Shown here: positions 1 through 7,891 of the stretch, in pieces | Numbering within the stretch: the first letter of the stretch is position 1 | Layout: each line of letters starts with the position of its first letter | Translations under genes and position numbers: made by a program | The notes under the pieces: model-generated | The model's database searches: none | Told to the model about the DNA's origin: nothing | Seen by the model: only the letters and a program-made list of their open reading frames with translations | NCBI GenBank assembly: GCA_039199225.1 | Contig: JBCCSZ010000317.1 | Coordinates: forward strand, 1 to 9,030 | Direction: 5' to 3' | Length of the DNA stretch: 9,030 nt | From: JBCCSZ01 sp039199225 | GTDB taxonomy: Bacteria > Bacteroidota > Bacteroidia > Chitinophagales > Saprospiraceae

Positions 1-3000
1 CGGATAGTGGCGATGGCATGACTTATAGCTTTGATCCGATGATGGCTGGTGTTGGTGTACAGACGATCACTTATACTTTTACGGATGGGAATGGTTGTAC
101 GGCGAGTGCCTCGGATATGATAGAGGTGTTTGCGTTGCCAGTGGTTGCCTTTACGGCGCCGATGGATTTATGTGTAGATGCGGGTGTACAGATGAGCTTG
201 GGAGGCGGTACGCCGACGGGTGGTATCTACAGCGGCCCTGGTGTGATGGATGGCGGCGATGGAATGACTTACAGCTTTGATCCGGCTACAGCTGGTGTTG
301 GCGTGCAGACGATCACTTATACTTTCACGGATGGGAATGGTTGTACGGCAAGTGCCTCGGATATGATAGAGGTGTTTGCGTTGCCTATGGTTGCGTTCAC
401 AGCCCCAGCCGACTTATGTATAGATTCAGGCGTGCAGATGAGCTTGGGAGGTGGTACACCGATGGGTGGTACTTATAGCGGCCCTGGTGTGATGGATGGC
501 GGCGATGGGATGACTTACAGCTTTGATCCAATGATGGCTGGTATTGGTGTACAGACGATCACTTATACTTTTACGGATGGAAATGGTTGTACGGCGAGTG
601 CCTCGGATATGATAGAGGTGTTTGCGTTGCCTATGGTTGCCTTTACGGCGCCTACGGACTTATGTGTGGATGCAGGTGTACAAATGAGCTTGGGAGGCGG
701 TACGCCGATGGGTGGTACATATAGTGGCCCTGGTGTGACGGATGGTGGAGATGGGATGACTTATAGCTTTGATCCGATGATGGCTGGGGTTGGTGTGCAG
801 ACGATCACTTATACTTTTACGGATGGGAATGGTTGTACGTCCAATGCATCGGATATGATAGAGGTGTTTGCGTTGCCTGTGGTAGCCTTTACGGCGCCTG
901 CGGACTTATGTGTAGATGCAGGCGTGCAAATGAACTTGGGAGGCGGTACGCCGATGGGTGGTACTTACAGTGGTCCCGGTGTGACAGATGGTGGCGATGG
1001 GATGACTTACAGCTTTGATCCGATGATGGCTGGTGTTGGTGTACAGACGATCACTTATACTTTTACGGATGGGAATGGTTGTATGGCGAGTGCCTCGGAT
1101 ATGATAGAGGTGTTTGCGTTGCCTGTGGTTGCCTTTACGGCTCCGGCGGACTTGTGTGTAGATGCGGGTGTGCAAATGAGCTTGGGAGGCGGTACGCCGA
1201 TGGGTGGTACTTACAGCGGCCCTGGTGTGACGGATGGTGGAGATGGGATGACTTACAGCTTTGATCCAGCCACGGCTGGGGTAGGCGTACAGACGATCAC
1301 TTACACTTTCACGGACGCCAATGGCTGTACGTCCAGTGTATCGGATATGATTGAAGTGTTTGATCTGCCGAACGTCAATTTGACAACGACACCGTATTTC
1401 TGTTTGGATGCCTCCATTTCGTCGATTACTCAAACCGGCGGCACACCGGTGGGCGGTATTTACAGTGGGCCAGGTGTAACCGACAATGGAATGGGAACCG
1501 GTTATATTTTTAACCCAATGACAGCTGGTACCGGTATTCACGTTGTCACTTATACCTTTACCGATGCCAATGGCTGTACCAATTCTGCAACGAGTACCAT
1601 CGAGGTATTTAATTGTGTGTTCGAAGCAACTGATCCATGTAGTTGTCTGGACAATGCAACAGTCTTTGATGTTGATGCCAATACAGGTGGGGATGATGGC
1701 CAGTTTTCTGAGTTGATTTCTGTGGCTGATATGGCGGGTGGAATGCTACCTGCCGGTCAAATATGGACGGTCACTGCTGCTAGTGGGGCATTGGATGCCT
1801 ACAATATTCCTGCGATTGGTATGCAAAGTGCTGGAGTGCCAGTGGCAACCGACGGCTCTGTTAGCCTGATGCACAATGCGGTATTGGGAACTTATGAGTT
1901 GCCTTTTGTGCATGTCGATACCGTGGGCTATAGTATTACAGTGGAAGGCCCCTTTGCCTTGAACGATCCTGCAAATGTTAGCATCAGCATTTCCAATAGA
2001 TGTGCCTATCCGATGCCTGTGTTTGATCCGCTTATTGCAGATGTATACTGCCCGGCAGAGCCTGCCATCACCCTAGGTGGAATGGACCTATTTATGAACG
2101 GCGCGGATACCGTTTCTTTTACCATCAATGGAATGCCTGCCACAGAGCTGGACCCTAGTGCTCTGGCTCCTGGAAATTACACAGTCGTAATGACCTTTGA
2201 TGGGGCTGCAGACGGTAACAATGGTGTTTCGCCAGATGGTGGTGCTACTGCCGCCCTTCCTGGCTGCACCCAAACAGTGCAGAAAGCAGTTGAAATACTG
2301 GCCGGTAATCCTCCAATTATTACTTGTCCGGCCGATGATTTTGGACTGCCAGTGGGTTGTAATCCAATGGTGCCAGCACCTGCCACTACCTTCAATATCG
2401 CTGGTGCGCCAAATCCTGATCCTGCACTGCCCACGGTGGCAGAAGGCTGTGGAACTTTGACGCTCAGCGCTCGCGATGAAACAACTGACGATGGTTGTAC
2501 CCGGACGGTTCGCCGGACCTACATCATCTCGGATCAGATCATGGATATGGATAGTTGTGTACAGACCTTCACCTTTACAGTAGATACCGATCCTCCAATA
2601 TTTGATCAGGACTTGCCAAGCGATACGACGGTATCATGCGATGCGGTACCAATGGCTGACACTTTAACCGCATCCGATAACTGTCCAGCTGCTACAATGG
2701 TAGTATTCGATGAAGTCAATACACCTGCTGGTACCTGTCCGGAAGAATTTACTTTGACTCGTACCTGGACGGCGACCGATGGCTGTGGCAATACGGCCGT
2801 ACATACACAGATGGTGATGGTCATAGATACGACGGCTCCTGTTTTTGACAATCCACCTGCAGACCTGACCCTGGAATGCGATGAGGTGGTTCCGGCGCCT
2901 GTCACTGTTACAGCAACCGATAATTGTGCAACTGGTCCTTTCACAGCTACATTGACGGGTAATGTCACTACACCAGGCGCTTGTCCGCAGGAAGAGACCA

Positions 3001-6000
3001 TCACCCGTACTTGGGAAGTAACAGATTCTTGTGGCAATACGGCAACGACGACCCAGGTCATTACCATACAGGATACACAAGCGCCGCTGATTGCTTGCAA
3101 CAATGATTTAACCATTACCCTGGACCCTGGCCAGTGTCGGACCAACGCTTTCCGTCCGGTTGCCTTTTCTCCGGGCGACAATTGCGATCCCGATCCGGTG
3201 GTCAGTCAGGTAAGTGGCCCTAGTGTGGATGATTTTCTGGAAAAAGATTCGGTCTACACTTTTGTTTTTCAAGCGGAAGATGCTTGTGGCAACATTGAGA
3301 CTTGCTCTTTCACGCTCAGTGTATTGGAAAATCCAACAACAATCAGCAGTTTGCCAGGCAATGACTTGGTGAACGTGACCTTAGATACGACTTGTAAGGC
3401 AACCATTACGGCAGATATGGTGCTGGAAGGAGGTGACTTTGGTTGTTATGAAGATTACATCGTCGAGCTGTATTCCGACATTAATTTGACCAATTTGTTG
3501 ATCAGCTCTCCTTGCGTAACGGGCGATCAAATTGGACAGGAGGTCTTTTACCATGTCATGGACCCTGTATCTGGATTGAGTACTTGGGGACGCATTCAGG
3601 TAGAAGATAAACTGGCTCCTGTTATCGACTGTCCATGTGAAGTTGGTAGCAATGAAGATTGTACGATTGCTTGTTTTGAAGCGCAAAACTTCCCAGAACC
3701 CATCGCTACCGACGCTTGTGGCATCGTAAGTCTCACTTCTGTCGAGGAGGTGATGGACGGAGGAACCTGTGGTTTGACAAGCATTCGCAGAACTTGGACG
3801 GCGACAGATTTGGGAGGTAATACTGCTACTTGTGTGCAAGAGTTTTTTGTGGAACCTGGTACTGTTGCCGATGTTGTAGCGCCTATGGATTTTGATGGCG
3901 TCAATGGCAATCGCCCCCTAAATTGCGAAAACAGATGTGGTGGCGCAGTTGAAGAAGGAGATAATAACTTCTGTGGTCGTTCCGATATTTTCTGGAATGT
4001 CTTACCAGATGGCCATCCCTTTGCTGGTCACCCGAATCCAGACGATGGCAAGACCTGGCCTTGTGGTGATGTCAAGTGCTTTGGGACGGGACGTCCGGGA
4101 GGAGCTGCCAGTTGCTCGAATTTTAATACGACCTTTGAAGATACGCGCATTAATATTTGCACCACTGGCACAAGCGATGGCTGTTACAAGATTGTCCGTC
4201 GTTGGGTGGCTGTCGATTGGTGTACCGGTGAGGTGGCAAACTTCACCCAAAACATCAAGATCGAGGACAATGAAGGCCCTGTGCTCAGCGACCTGACGAA
4301 TGTCGTCATCTCAACCGACGTTTGGGGCTGTGAAGCCGACTGGGATGCCATTGTTCCATGGATCGATGACAACTGTTCTTCCGATCCAATAGCATACACT
4401 GTTTCTTCCTCCGCTGGTGAAGTGATCTTTGTCAACGGCAACTGGCGAGTCAAGAATCTGCCATTGGGTCTAAATACCATTACCTACACTGCGACAGATT
4501 GCTGTGGCAATGAAACGGTCGAGAACATCACCGTTAGTGTCATCGACGATGTACCGCCGGTACCAGTTTGCGAAGGAAATACGGTGGTTTCCATTTCTGC
4601 TACTCAAAACCCTAGTACTGCTGGTCTTGGTGTTGTCGTGGTCGACGCAGAGACTTTTGACGATGGAAGTTATGACAACTGCGGTTCCGTGAGGATGTTC
4701 GTGCGCAAGCTGCGGTCGCCTTGTGGCAGCAGTAGCTTTGGTCCGACCGTCAGCTTCTGTTGTCGCGACATTGGCTTCCCTGCCATGGTTGAATTGTTGT
4801 TGATCGATGAGGCTGGCAACCGCAGTACTTGTGTGGTTGAAGTGACTGTTCAGGATAAGGTGCCGCCTTTCGTTGTAGCGCCACCGGACATTGTGGTGAC
4901 CTGCGATTTCTGGTTTGAATTCGACCCGGACAATGCGGAGGAGTATACCGATATTTTGGACGATGTTTTCGGAGCCGTTTCGGAGGATGCAGTAGAACCC
5001 GCCGATCGGGATTCCATTTTTATCATCGATCGGGTGTGTACGGCTCATCCGCGCTTCGGTGAATTTGCTACAGCCAGTCCGTTCGACGACCCTTGCTACG
5101 ACGATCAATACAAAATATTCTGGGGGATTGATGGCTACGTCATCGATAATTGCGAAGTCGATTTGGAGCAGACGATCATTCCTGACTTGGAGTGTGGCCA
5201 AGGAACGATTACCCGTCGTTGGAGAGCTGCTGATGGCCAGGGTAACTGGTCGAATATTGCTACGCAGACGATTACGATCATCAACTGCCGGGAATTTTAT
5301 GTACCAACGGTCTGCTGGCGCTTTACACCCAGAGACATTGGCAGTTGCGACTTTGTAGGCGGTGGTTTTGCCGAGAAGTTGATCGAATGGCCCTGTGACA
5401 TTGAGTTGAATCGTTGTCAGGGACCAAGCAATGAGGTTTTTGAACCAGAAAATTTAGATGTCTTCTTTGATGAGGACCGTCGTCCACGCTTTGCGGATGA
5501 CAACTGTAGCTTGATTGCAAGTTCTTTTGACGATAGAACCTTCACCTTTGTAGACAGCTCTTGTCTGAAAATCTTCCGCGAGTGGGAAGTCATTGACTGG
5601 TGTCGTTTTGAGCAAGGCTTGACGCCCTTCTTGTGGGAGTGGACGCAAGTCATTAAGTTGCAGAATGAAGATGGACCAGAGATCGAGGGTTGCAGCCAGA
5701 CGGTTTGTGGCTTTGGCAACCCATCCAGCCCCAATGCACCGCAGTGTGTAGGCGAGGTAGTCATAGCGCCAATGATTACAGATGATTGTACGCCCCTGAA
5801 TCAATTACGCATTGATTACAAGTTTGACTACTTCGACGATGGCAGTTTTGATGAGCTAGGATTCAGCACCACATACGGTTTGATCTACCCATTCCCCAAT
5901 CCAAATAACTTAGCGGTTCGTCGCTTTGAGCCGGCGGATTATGCCATCAGAGGTTTCTATCCGGTGGGGACGCACCGCATCTTGTGGGCAGCAGAGGATG

Positions 6001-7574
6001 GTTGTGGCAATACCAACATCTGTGAGTACATCTTGACCATCGAAGACTGTAAGCCACCAACGGCCTATTGCTTGCCAGGCGTTAGTTCCATCCCAATGCC
6101 AATCGAGGCAGGTGGATTTTTAGACATCTGGGCCAGCGACTTTAACCTAGACAGCTACGACAATTGTACGGAGCAGGAAGACTTGGTTTTCTCTTTCTCT
6201 GAAGACATCAACGATCGTTCCTTGCGTCGCACTTGCAATGATGTAACCGGCCTGGTCGAAACTTTGACCATCTACGTTTGGGATGAAGCTGGTAATTTCT
6301 CTACTTGCCAAGTTGGGTTGCGGTTACAGGATTGTGGAGAACAAACGACTGCTGTCATTTCGGGTAATATTCAAAATGAAGAAGGTGAAGAAGTACAGGA
6401 TGTCATGGTACAGGTAGAAAATCCTGGAATGAATGAAGAGCAAATGACCGGTATCGATGGCTTCTTTAGCTTCATTGTACCAACAACAGCAGACTATGTT
6501 GTTCGTCCAGAGAAAAACATCAATCCACTTAATGGCATATCGACTTACGACTTGGTACTCATCAGTAAGCACGTACTGGGCATTGAGCTGTTGAACTCCC
6601 CTTACAAGCGGATTGCTGCGGATGTCAATAAGAGTGGAAGCATTTCAGCCTTTGATTTGGTCGACCTGCGCAAGCTGATTTTGTACATTGATACAGAATT
6701 CCAAAACAATACTTCCTGGCGATTTGTCGCATCGGATTATGTATTTGCCAGCAATGATCCCTTCGGTGAAGTCTTCCCGGAAATCTTCCAAATCGATGAT
6801 TTGAACAAAGACGAGCAAGTCAACTTCGTGGCGGTTAAGATTGGAGATGTCAATGGCAGTGCGAACGCCAACCAAGCCATTGGCAGTGAGACGAGAAACG
6901 CAGTGGGTGATCTGACTTTTAAGACCAGGGACATTGCCATGAAGGCAGGTAATACCTATAAGCTGGCCATTGCTTCAGAAAATTTCACAGATGTTACAGG
7001 TTTCCAGTTCAGTATGAATTTCGATATGGAGCTTGTTGAATTTGTGGGTATAGAAGCAGGAGGGCTTAAAGGCTTGAGCGATGCGAACTTTGGAACAAAA
7101 TTGTTGCACAAGGGCGTACTGACAAGTAGCTGGAACGATAGGGTAGGAGTGGACCATGAAGGAGCTGTTTTCCAAATCCATCTGCGTGCGAAGCGAGACG
7201 GTCGATTGAGCGATGTACTACGCATCGGATCGGATTATACAGCGGCAGAAGCCTACAAGTCCAGCGCCGAACTGCTGAATGTCGACCTGGTATTTGTATC
7301 AGACAATCGCGATGCATTTACTCTTTTACAAAACATTCCCAATCCCTTCAAAGACGAAACCGTCATTGGTTTTGTGTTGCCAAAGGCGGGTGCTGCCAGT
7401 GTGACCATATATGATGCATCGGGTAAAATACTTCGGTTGATCGAAGGAACCTATCGCAAAGGATACAACGAATTAGGGATCAATCGCTCGGAATTAAACA
7501 GCGCCGGTGTTTTGTACTATACACTGAAAACAGCAGAGAACAGCGCAAGCAAGAAGATGATTATCCTAGAATAA
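1..7574 (+). CDS. Giant T9SS-secreted repeat protein (Ig-like array, HYR-like block, dockerin/cohesin-like module), 5'-truncated
   Basis: The frame is open from the first bases. Codons before the ATG at 18 read DSGDG, matching the DGGDG that precedes every later MTYSFDP, so that ATG is internal and the true start lies upstream. The stop is TAA at 7572-7574. Counting the Met at 18 as residue 1: Ig-like units 1-531; DPCSC domain 532-763; HYR-like and Cys-rich domains 764-2111; carboxypeptidase-regulatory-like about 2112-2165; dockerin-like 2168-2282; cohesin-like 2296-2427; T9SS type A tail 2435-2518. No catalytic domain is recognisable. Known families with this layout are exported through the outer membrane by T9SS, and the tail is removed on attachment or release. 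I infer a surface adhesin, matrix or scaffold role; ligand and substrate are unknown. The many cysteines suggest disulfide-stabilised domains outside the cell. A terminator-like hairpin follows directly, so this is probably the last gene of its transcript. The reading frame and tail are secure, the biological role is not. Confidence 0.95.
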   Translation, partial: DSGDGMTYSFDPMMAGVGVQTITYTFTDGNGCTASASDMIEVFALPVVAFTAPMDLCVDAGVQMSLGGGTPTGGIYSGPGVMDGGDGMTYSFDPATAGVGVQTITYTFTDGNGCTASASDMIEVFALPMVAFTAPADLCIDSGVQMSLGGGTPMGGTYSGPGVMDGGDGMTYSFDPMMAGIGVQTITYTFTDGNGCTASASDMIEVFALPMVAFTAPTDLCVDAGVQMSLGGGTPMGGTYSGPGVTDGGDGMTYSFDPMMAGVGVQTITYTFTDGNGCTSNASDMIEVFALPVVAFTAPADLCVDAGVQMNLGGGTPMGGTYSGPGVTDGGDGMTYSFDPMMAGVGVQTITYTFTDGNGCMASASDMIEVFALPVVAFTAPADLCVDAGVQMSLGGGTPMGGTYSGPGVTDGGDGMTYSFDPATAGVGVQTITYTFTDANGCTSSVSDMIEVFDLPNVNLTTTPYFCLDASISSITQTGGTPVGGIYSGPGVTDNGMGTGYIFNPMTAGTGIHVVTYTFTDANGCTNSATSTIEVFNCVFEATDPCSCLDNATVFDVDANTGGDDGQFSELISVADMAGGMLPAGQIWTVTAASGALDAYNIPAIGMQSAGVPVATDGSVSLMHNAVLGTYELPFVHVDTVGYSITVEGPFALNDPANVSISISNRCAYPMPVFDPLIADVYCPAEPAITLGGMDLFMNGADTVSFTINGMPATELDPSALAPGNYTVVMTFDGAADGNNGVSPDGGATAALPGCTQTVQKAVEILAGNPPIITCPADDFGLPVGCNPMVPAPATTFNIAGAPNPDPALPTVAEGCGTLTLSARDETTDDGCTRTVRRTYIISDQIMDMDSCVQTFTFTVDTDPPIFDQDLPSDTTVSCDAVPMADTLTASDNCPAATMVVFDEVNTPAGTCPEEFTLTRTWTATDGCGNTAVHTQMVMVIDTTAPVFDNPPADLTLECDEVVPAPVTVTATDNCATGPFTATLTGNVTTPGACPQEETITRTWEVTDSCGNTATTTQVITIQDTQAPLIACNNDLTITLDPGQCRTNAFRPVAFSPGDNCDPDPVVSQVSGPSVDDFLEKDSVYTFVFQAEDACGNIETCSFTLSVLENPTTISSLPGNDLVNVTLDTTCKATITADMVLEGGDFGCYEDYIVELYSDINLTNLLISSPCVTGDQIGQEVFYHVMDPVSGLSTWGRIQVEDKLAPVIDCPCEVGSNEDCTIACFEAQNFPEPIATDACGIVSLTSVEEVMDGGTCGLTSIRRTWTATDLGGNTATCVQEFFVEPGTVADVVAPMDFDGVNGNRPLNCENRCGGAVEEGDNNFCGRSDIFWNVLPDGHPFAGHPNPDDGKTWPCGDVKCFGTGRPGGAASCSNFNTTFEDTRINICTTGTSDGCYKIVRRWVAVDWCTGEVANFTQNIKIEDNEGPVLSDLTNVVISTDVWGCEADWDAIVPWIDDNCSSDPIAYTVSSSAGEVIFVNGNWRVKNLPLGLNTITYTATDCCGNETVENITVSVIDDVPPVPVCEGNTVVSISATQNPSTAGLGVVVVDAETFDDGSYDNCGSVRMFVRKLRSPCGSSSFGPTVSFCCRDIGFPAMVELLLIDEAGNRSTCVVEVTVQDKVPPFVVAPPDIVVTCDFWFEFDPDNAEEYTDILDDVFGAVSEDAVEPADRDSIFIIDRVCTAHPRFGEFATASPFDDPCYDDQYKIFWGIDGYVIDNCEVDLEQTIIPDLECGQGTITRRWRAADGQGNWSNIATQTITIINCREFYVPTVCWRFTPRDIGSCDFVGGGFAEKLIEWPCDIELNRCQGPSNEVFEPENLDVFFDEDRRPRFADDNCSLIASSFDDRTFTFVDSSCLKIFREWEVIDWCRFEQGLTPFLWEWTQVIKLQNEDGPEIEGCSQTVCGFGNPSSPNAPQCVGEVVIAPMITDDCTPLNQLRIDYKFDYFDDGSFDELGFSTTYGLIYPFPNPNNLAVRRFEPADYAIRGFYPVGTHRILWAAEDGCGNTNICEYILTIEDCKPPTAYCLPGVSSIPMPIEAGGFLDIWASDFNLDSYDNCTEQEDLVFSFSEDINDRSLRRTCNDVTGLVETLTIYVWDEAGNFSTCQVGLRLQDCGEQTTAVISGNIQNEEGEEVQDVMVQVENPGMNEEQMTGIDGFFSFIVPTTADYVVRPEKNINPLNGISTYDLVLISKHVLGIELLNSPYKRIAADVNKSGSISAFDLVDLRKLILYIDTEFQNNTSWRFVASDYVFASNDPFGEVFPEIFQIDDLNKDEQVNFVAVKIGDVNGSANANQAIGSETRNAVGDLTFKTRDIAMKAGNTYKLAIASENFTDVTGFQFSMNFDMELVEFVGIEAGGLKGLSDANFGTKLLHKGVLTSSWNDRVGVDHEGAVFQIHLRAKRDGRLSDVLRIGSDYTAAEAYKSSAELLNVDLVFVSDNRDAFTLLQNIPNPFKDETVIGFVLPKAGAASVTIYDASGKILRLIEGTYRKGYNELGINRSELNSAGVLYYTLKTAENSASKKMIILE
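3..1610 (+). repeat. In-frame tandem array of 246-bp (82-aa) Ig-like units
   Basis: MTYSFDP-type unit starts fall at 18, 264, 510, 756, 1002 and 1248, exactly 246 bp apart. A divergent start (TGYIFNP) lies at 1497 after an 83-codon unit, and its half unit ends near 1610. The tail of another unit precedes position 18. Each unit carries the blocks TYTFTDGNGC, MIEVFALP, DLCVDAGVQM and GGTPMGGTYSGPGV, with two conserved cysteines (DLC and NGC) that could pair in a beta-sandwich. Glycine-rich GGTPxGGxYSGPG segments of this kind are typical of Ig/PKD-like domains in Bacteroidota surface proteins. Because 246 is a multiple of 3, gain or loss of units keeps the frame. The array continues upstream of the window, so the copy number is unknown. 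Confidence 0.95.
1611..2306 (+). other. DPCSC-type domain of the giant protein (unnamed)
   Basis: Residues 532-763 separate the Ig-like array from the HYR-like block. The segment opens with the Cys cluster DPCSCLDNAT, followed by a glycine- and aspartate-rich stretch, then GQFSELISV and beta-rich sequence ending near VQKAVEIL. I recall similar DPCSC segments in large Saprospiria surface proteins but cannot give a family name. There are no catalytic motifs. It is probably another extracellular beta domain or a spacer that caps the repeat array. Confidence 0.5.
2307..6350 (+). other. HYR-like / cysteine-rich beta-domain block of the giant protein
   Basis: Residues 764-2111 contain repeated HYR-like starts, D-x-x-[AGP]-P followed by a hydrophobic residue, at about 858, 937, 1019, 1197, 1417, 1511, 1613 and 1883, with a related KPP start near 2009. 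Matching ends carry the motif RTWTATDGCGNT or variants at about 915, 997, 1257, 1394, 1733 and 1854, where later copies become RRWVAVDWC and REWEVIDWC. The first domains are about 80 residues apart. Later ones are 94-270 residues apart because Cys- and aromatic-rich segments are inserted. HYR domains are Ig-fold extracellular modules linked to adhesion. Unlike the N-terminal array, these copies are strongly diverged from each other and therefore older. Confidence 0.8.
6351..6512 (+). other. Carboxypeptidase-regulatory-like beta domain of the giant protein
   Basis: Residues about 2112-2165 read AVISGNIQNEEGEEVQDVMV, followed by a turn and TGIDGFFSFIVP, ending at YVVRPEK. The pattern G-x-I/V-x-x-E-x-G-x-x-V-x-x-V-x-V, then T-D/G-x-x-G-x-F-x-F, is that of carboxypeptidase-regulatory-like/transthyretin-like domains. 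They are non-catalytic beta sandwiches common in Bacteroidota envelope proteins. It directly joins the dockerin-like segment (K-N-I-N-P-L-N-G), a pairing usual in this group. Confidence 0.7.
6519..6863 (+). other. Dockerin-like calcium-binding module (split form)
   Basis: Residues 2168-2282. The first helix-loop, LNGISTYDLVLISKHVLGIE, lacks the canonical first loop acidic residues. The second loop is canonical: DVNKSGSISAFD starting at D2202, then LVDLRKLIL. A linker rich in aromatics and Asn leads to DDLNKDEQVNF (about 2260) and VKIGDVNGSA (D2277). The DxNxSGxIxxxD spacing matches type I dockerin/EF-hand-like calcium loops. True cellulosomal dockerins are about 60-70 residues; here the module is spread over about 115 residues with extra sequence, a form I associate with Saprospiria proteins. 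It probably gives calcium-dependent folding, and perhaps docking. Confidence 0.75.
6903..7298 (+). other. Cohesin-like beta domain
   Basis: Residues about 2296-2427. The sequence has an AGNTYKLAIAS strand, then TGFQFSMNFDMELVEFVGI and an A-G-G-L segment, resembling the cohesin core (extended strand, GFQF, F/YD, LEFVG). It continues with a SSWND turn, a VFQIHLRAK strand and a final LVFVSDN. Cohesins bind dockerins in cellulosomes, but cohesin-like folds also occur as structural modules directly before T9SS tails in Bacteroidota, so binding function is not implied. No catalytic residues are expected. Confidence 0.65.
7320..7571 (+). other. T9SS type A C-terminal sorting domain
   Basis: Residues 2435-2518, about 84 residues at the extreme C-terminus. 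The conserved QNIPNPFKDET opening is followed by the strand pattern IGFVLPKAGAASVTIYDASG, a K-G-Y-N-E-L turn, and the AGVLYYTLKT ending with a Lys-containing close (KKMIILE). This is the Por secretion-tail pattern recognised by the type IX translocon. It indicates outer-membrane export followed by anchoring or release. Confidence 0.95.
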
Positions 7575-7580
7575 AAAGAG

Positions 7581-7634
7581 ACAGTTGGGAGCATTACCGC
7601 TGATAAGGAATGTGGAAGTGCTCCTCACTGTTTT
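7581..7634 (+). terminator. Terminator-like hairpin after the giant gene
   Basis: The left arm is ACAGT, TG, GGAGCA at 7581-7593. The right arm is TGCTCC, TC, ACTGT at 7619-7631. This gives 11 Watson-Crick pairs around a 2-nt internal site (one G-U, one mismatch), a 25-nt loop, and a T run at 7631-7634. It starts 7 nt after the stop codon. The T run is short and the loop is long, so efficiency may be modest. The opposite strand also ends in T-rich sequence, so it could work in both directions. Confidence 0.55.
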
Positions 7635-7723
7635 CTGAACGAGCGTCATCTATTGATTGGATTTGGCATGGGATAATTGCATGGATTTCAAAACTGTAAT
7701 CTGAACGTCAGTCACCATTAAAT

Positions 7724-7776
7724 TCATATAGTTTTAAAAATGTATGTGTTTTGATAGATTTATTTTTACTATATGA
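7724..7776. repeat. Bulged AT-rich inverted repeat
   Basis: TCATATAGT at 7724-7732 is the exact reverse complement of ACTATATGA at 7768-7776. Inside it, AAAAAT at 7736-7741 pairs with ATTTTT at 7762-7767. The result is a 15-bp stem with a 3-nt bulge on the left side and a 20-nt loop. It is highly AT-rich, so chance is a real possibility. There is no T run suited to termination. Confidence 0.35.
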
Positions 7777-7852
7777 TAAAGGTTGCTTTATGTTGATTTG
7801 TAGTTATATATGGAGAGTCATTTATTGAATGTTTTTTTATTTTATTTAAAGA

Positions 7853-7870
7853 ATACCCTTTAAAGGGTAT
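7853..7870. promoter_or_regulatory. Perfect 18-bp palindrome, candidate operator
   Basis: ATACCCTTTAAAGGGTAT is fully self-complementary with its centre between 7861 and 7862. After a 3-nt interruption on one side, AAAGA (7848-7852) and TCTTT (7874-7878) extend the symmetry. It lies 21 bp upstream of a TAnnTTTG box, over the place where a -33 element would be. A dimeric transcription factor could bind here; the protein is unknown. Confidence 0.45.
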
Positions 7871-7891
7871 GAATCTTTGAAAGCTAATCCA

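Noticed and set aside
18..20. ATG at 18 as the true start of the giant protein
   Set aside because: The codons before it continue the repeat (DSGDG, like DGGDG elsewhere), and no signal peptide follows, so the gene begins upstream of the window.
95..1264. Three similar 61-codon + strand open frames starting at 95, 833 and 1079
   Set aside because: They are the same out-of-frame reading of successive repeat units and not genes.
18..1264. Diversity-generating retroelement target
   Set aside because: The variable sites show C/T transitions and shuffled unit variants, not adenine-directed changes, and no template repeat or reverse transcriptase is visible.
906..1541. 211-codon open frame on the minus strand across the repeats
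   Set aside because: It is a repeat-derived shadow: the same antisense frame stays open in each unit because the unit length is a multiple of three. The + frame is clearly the coding one.
3..1610. CRISPR array or DNA-level mobile repeat
   Set aside because: The units are contiguous, 246 bp, coding and without unique spacers, which fits a protein repeat array.
2606..3181. 191-codon open frame on the minus strand
   Set aside because: Its Ser/Val-rich sequence mirrors the Thr/Asp-rich + strand domains and it has no independent coding evidence.
4470..5201. 243-codon open frame on the minus strand
   Set aside because: It lies entirely inside the HYR-like block, has no domain or export signal, and shows low-complexity composition typical of antisense shadows.
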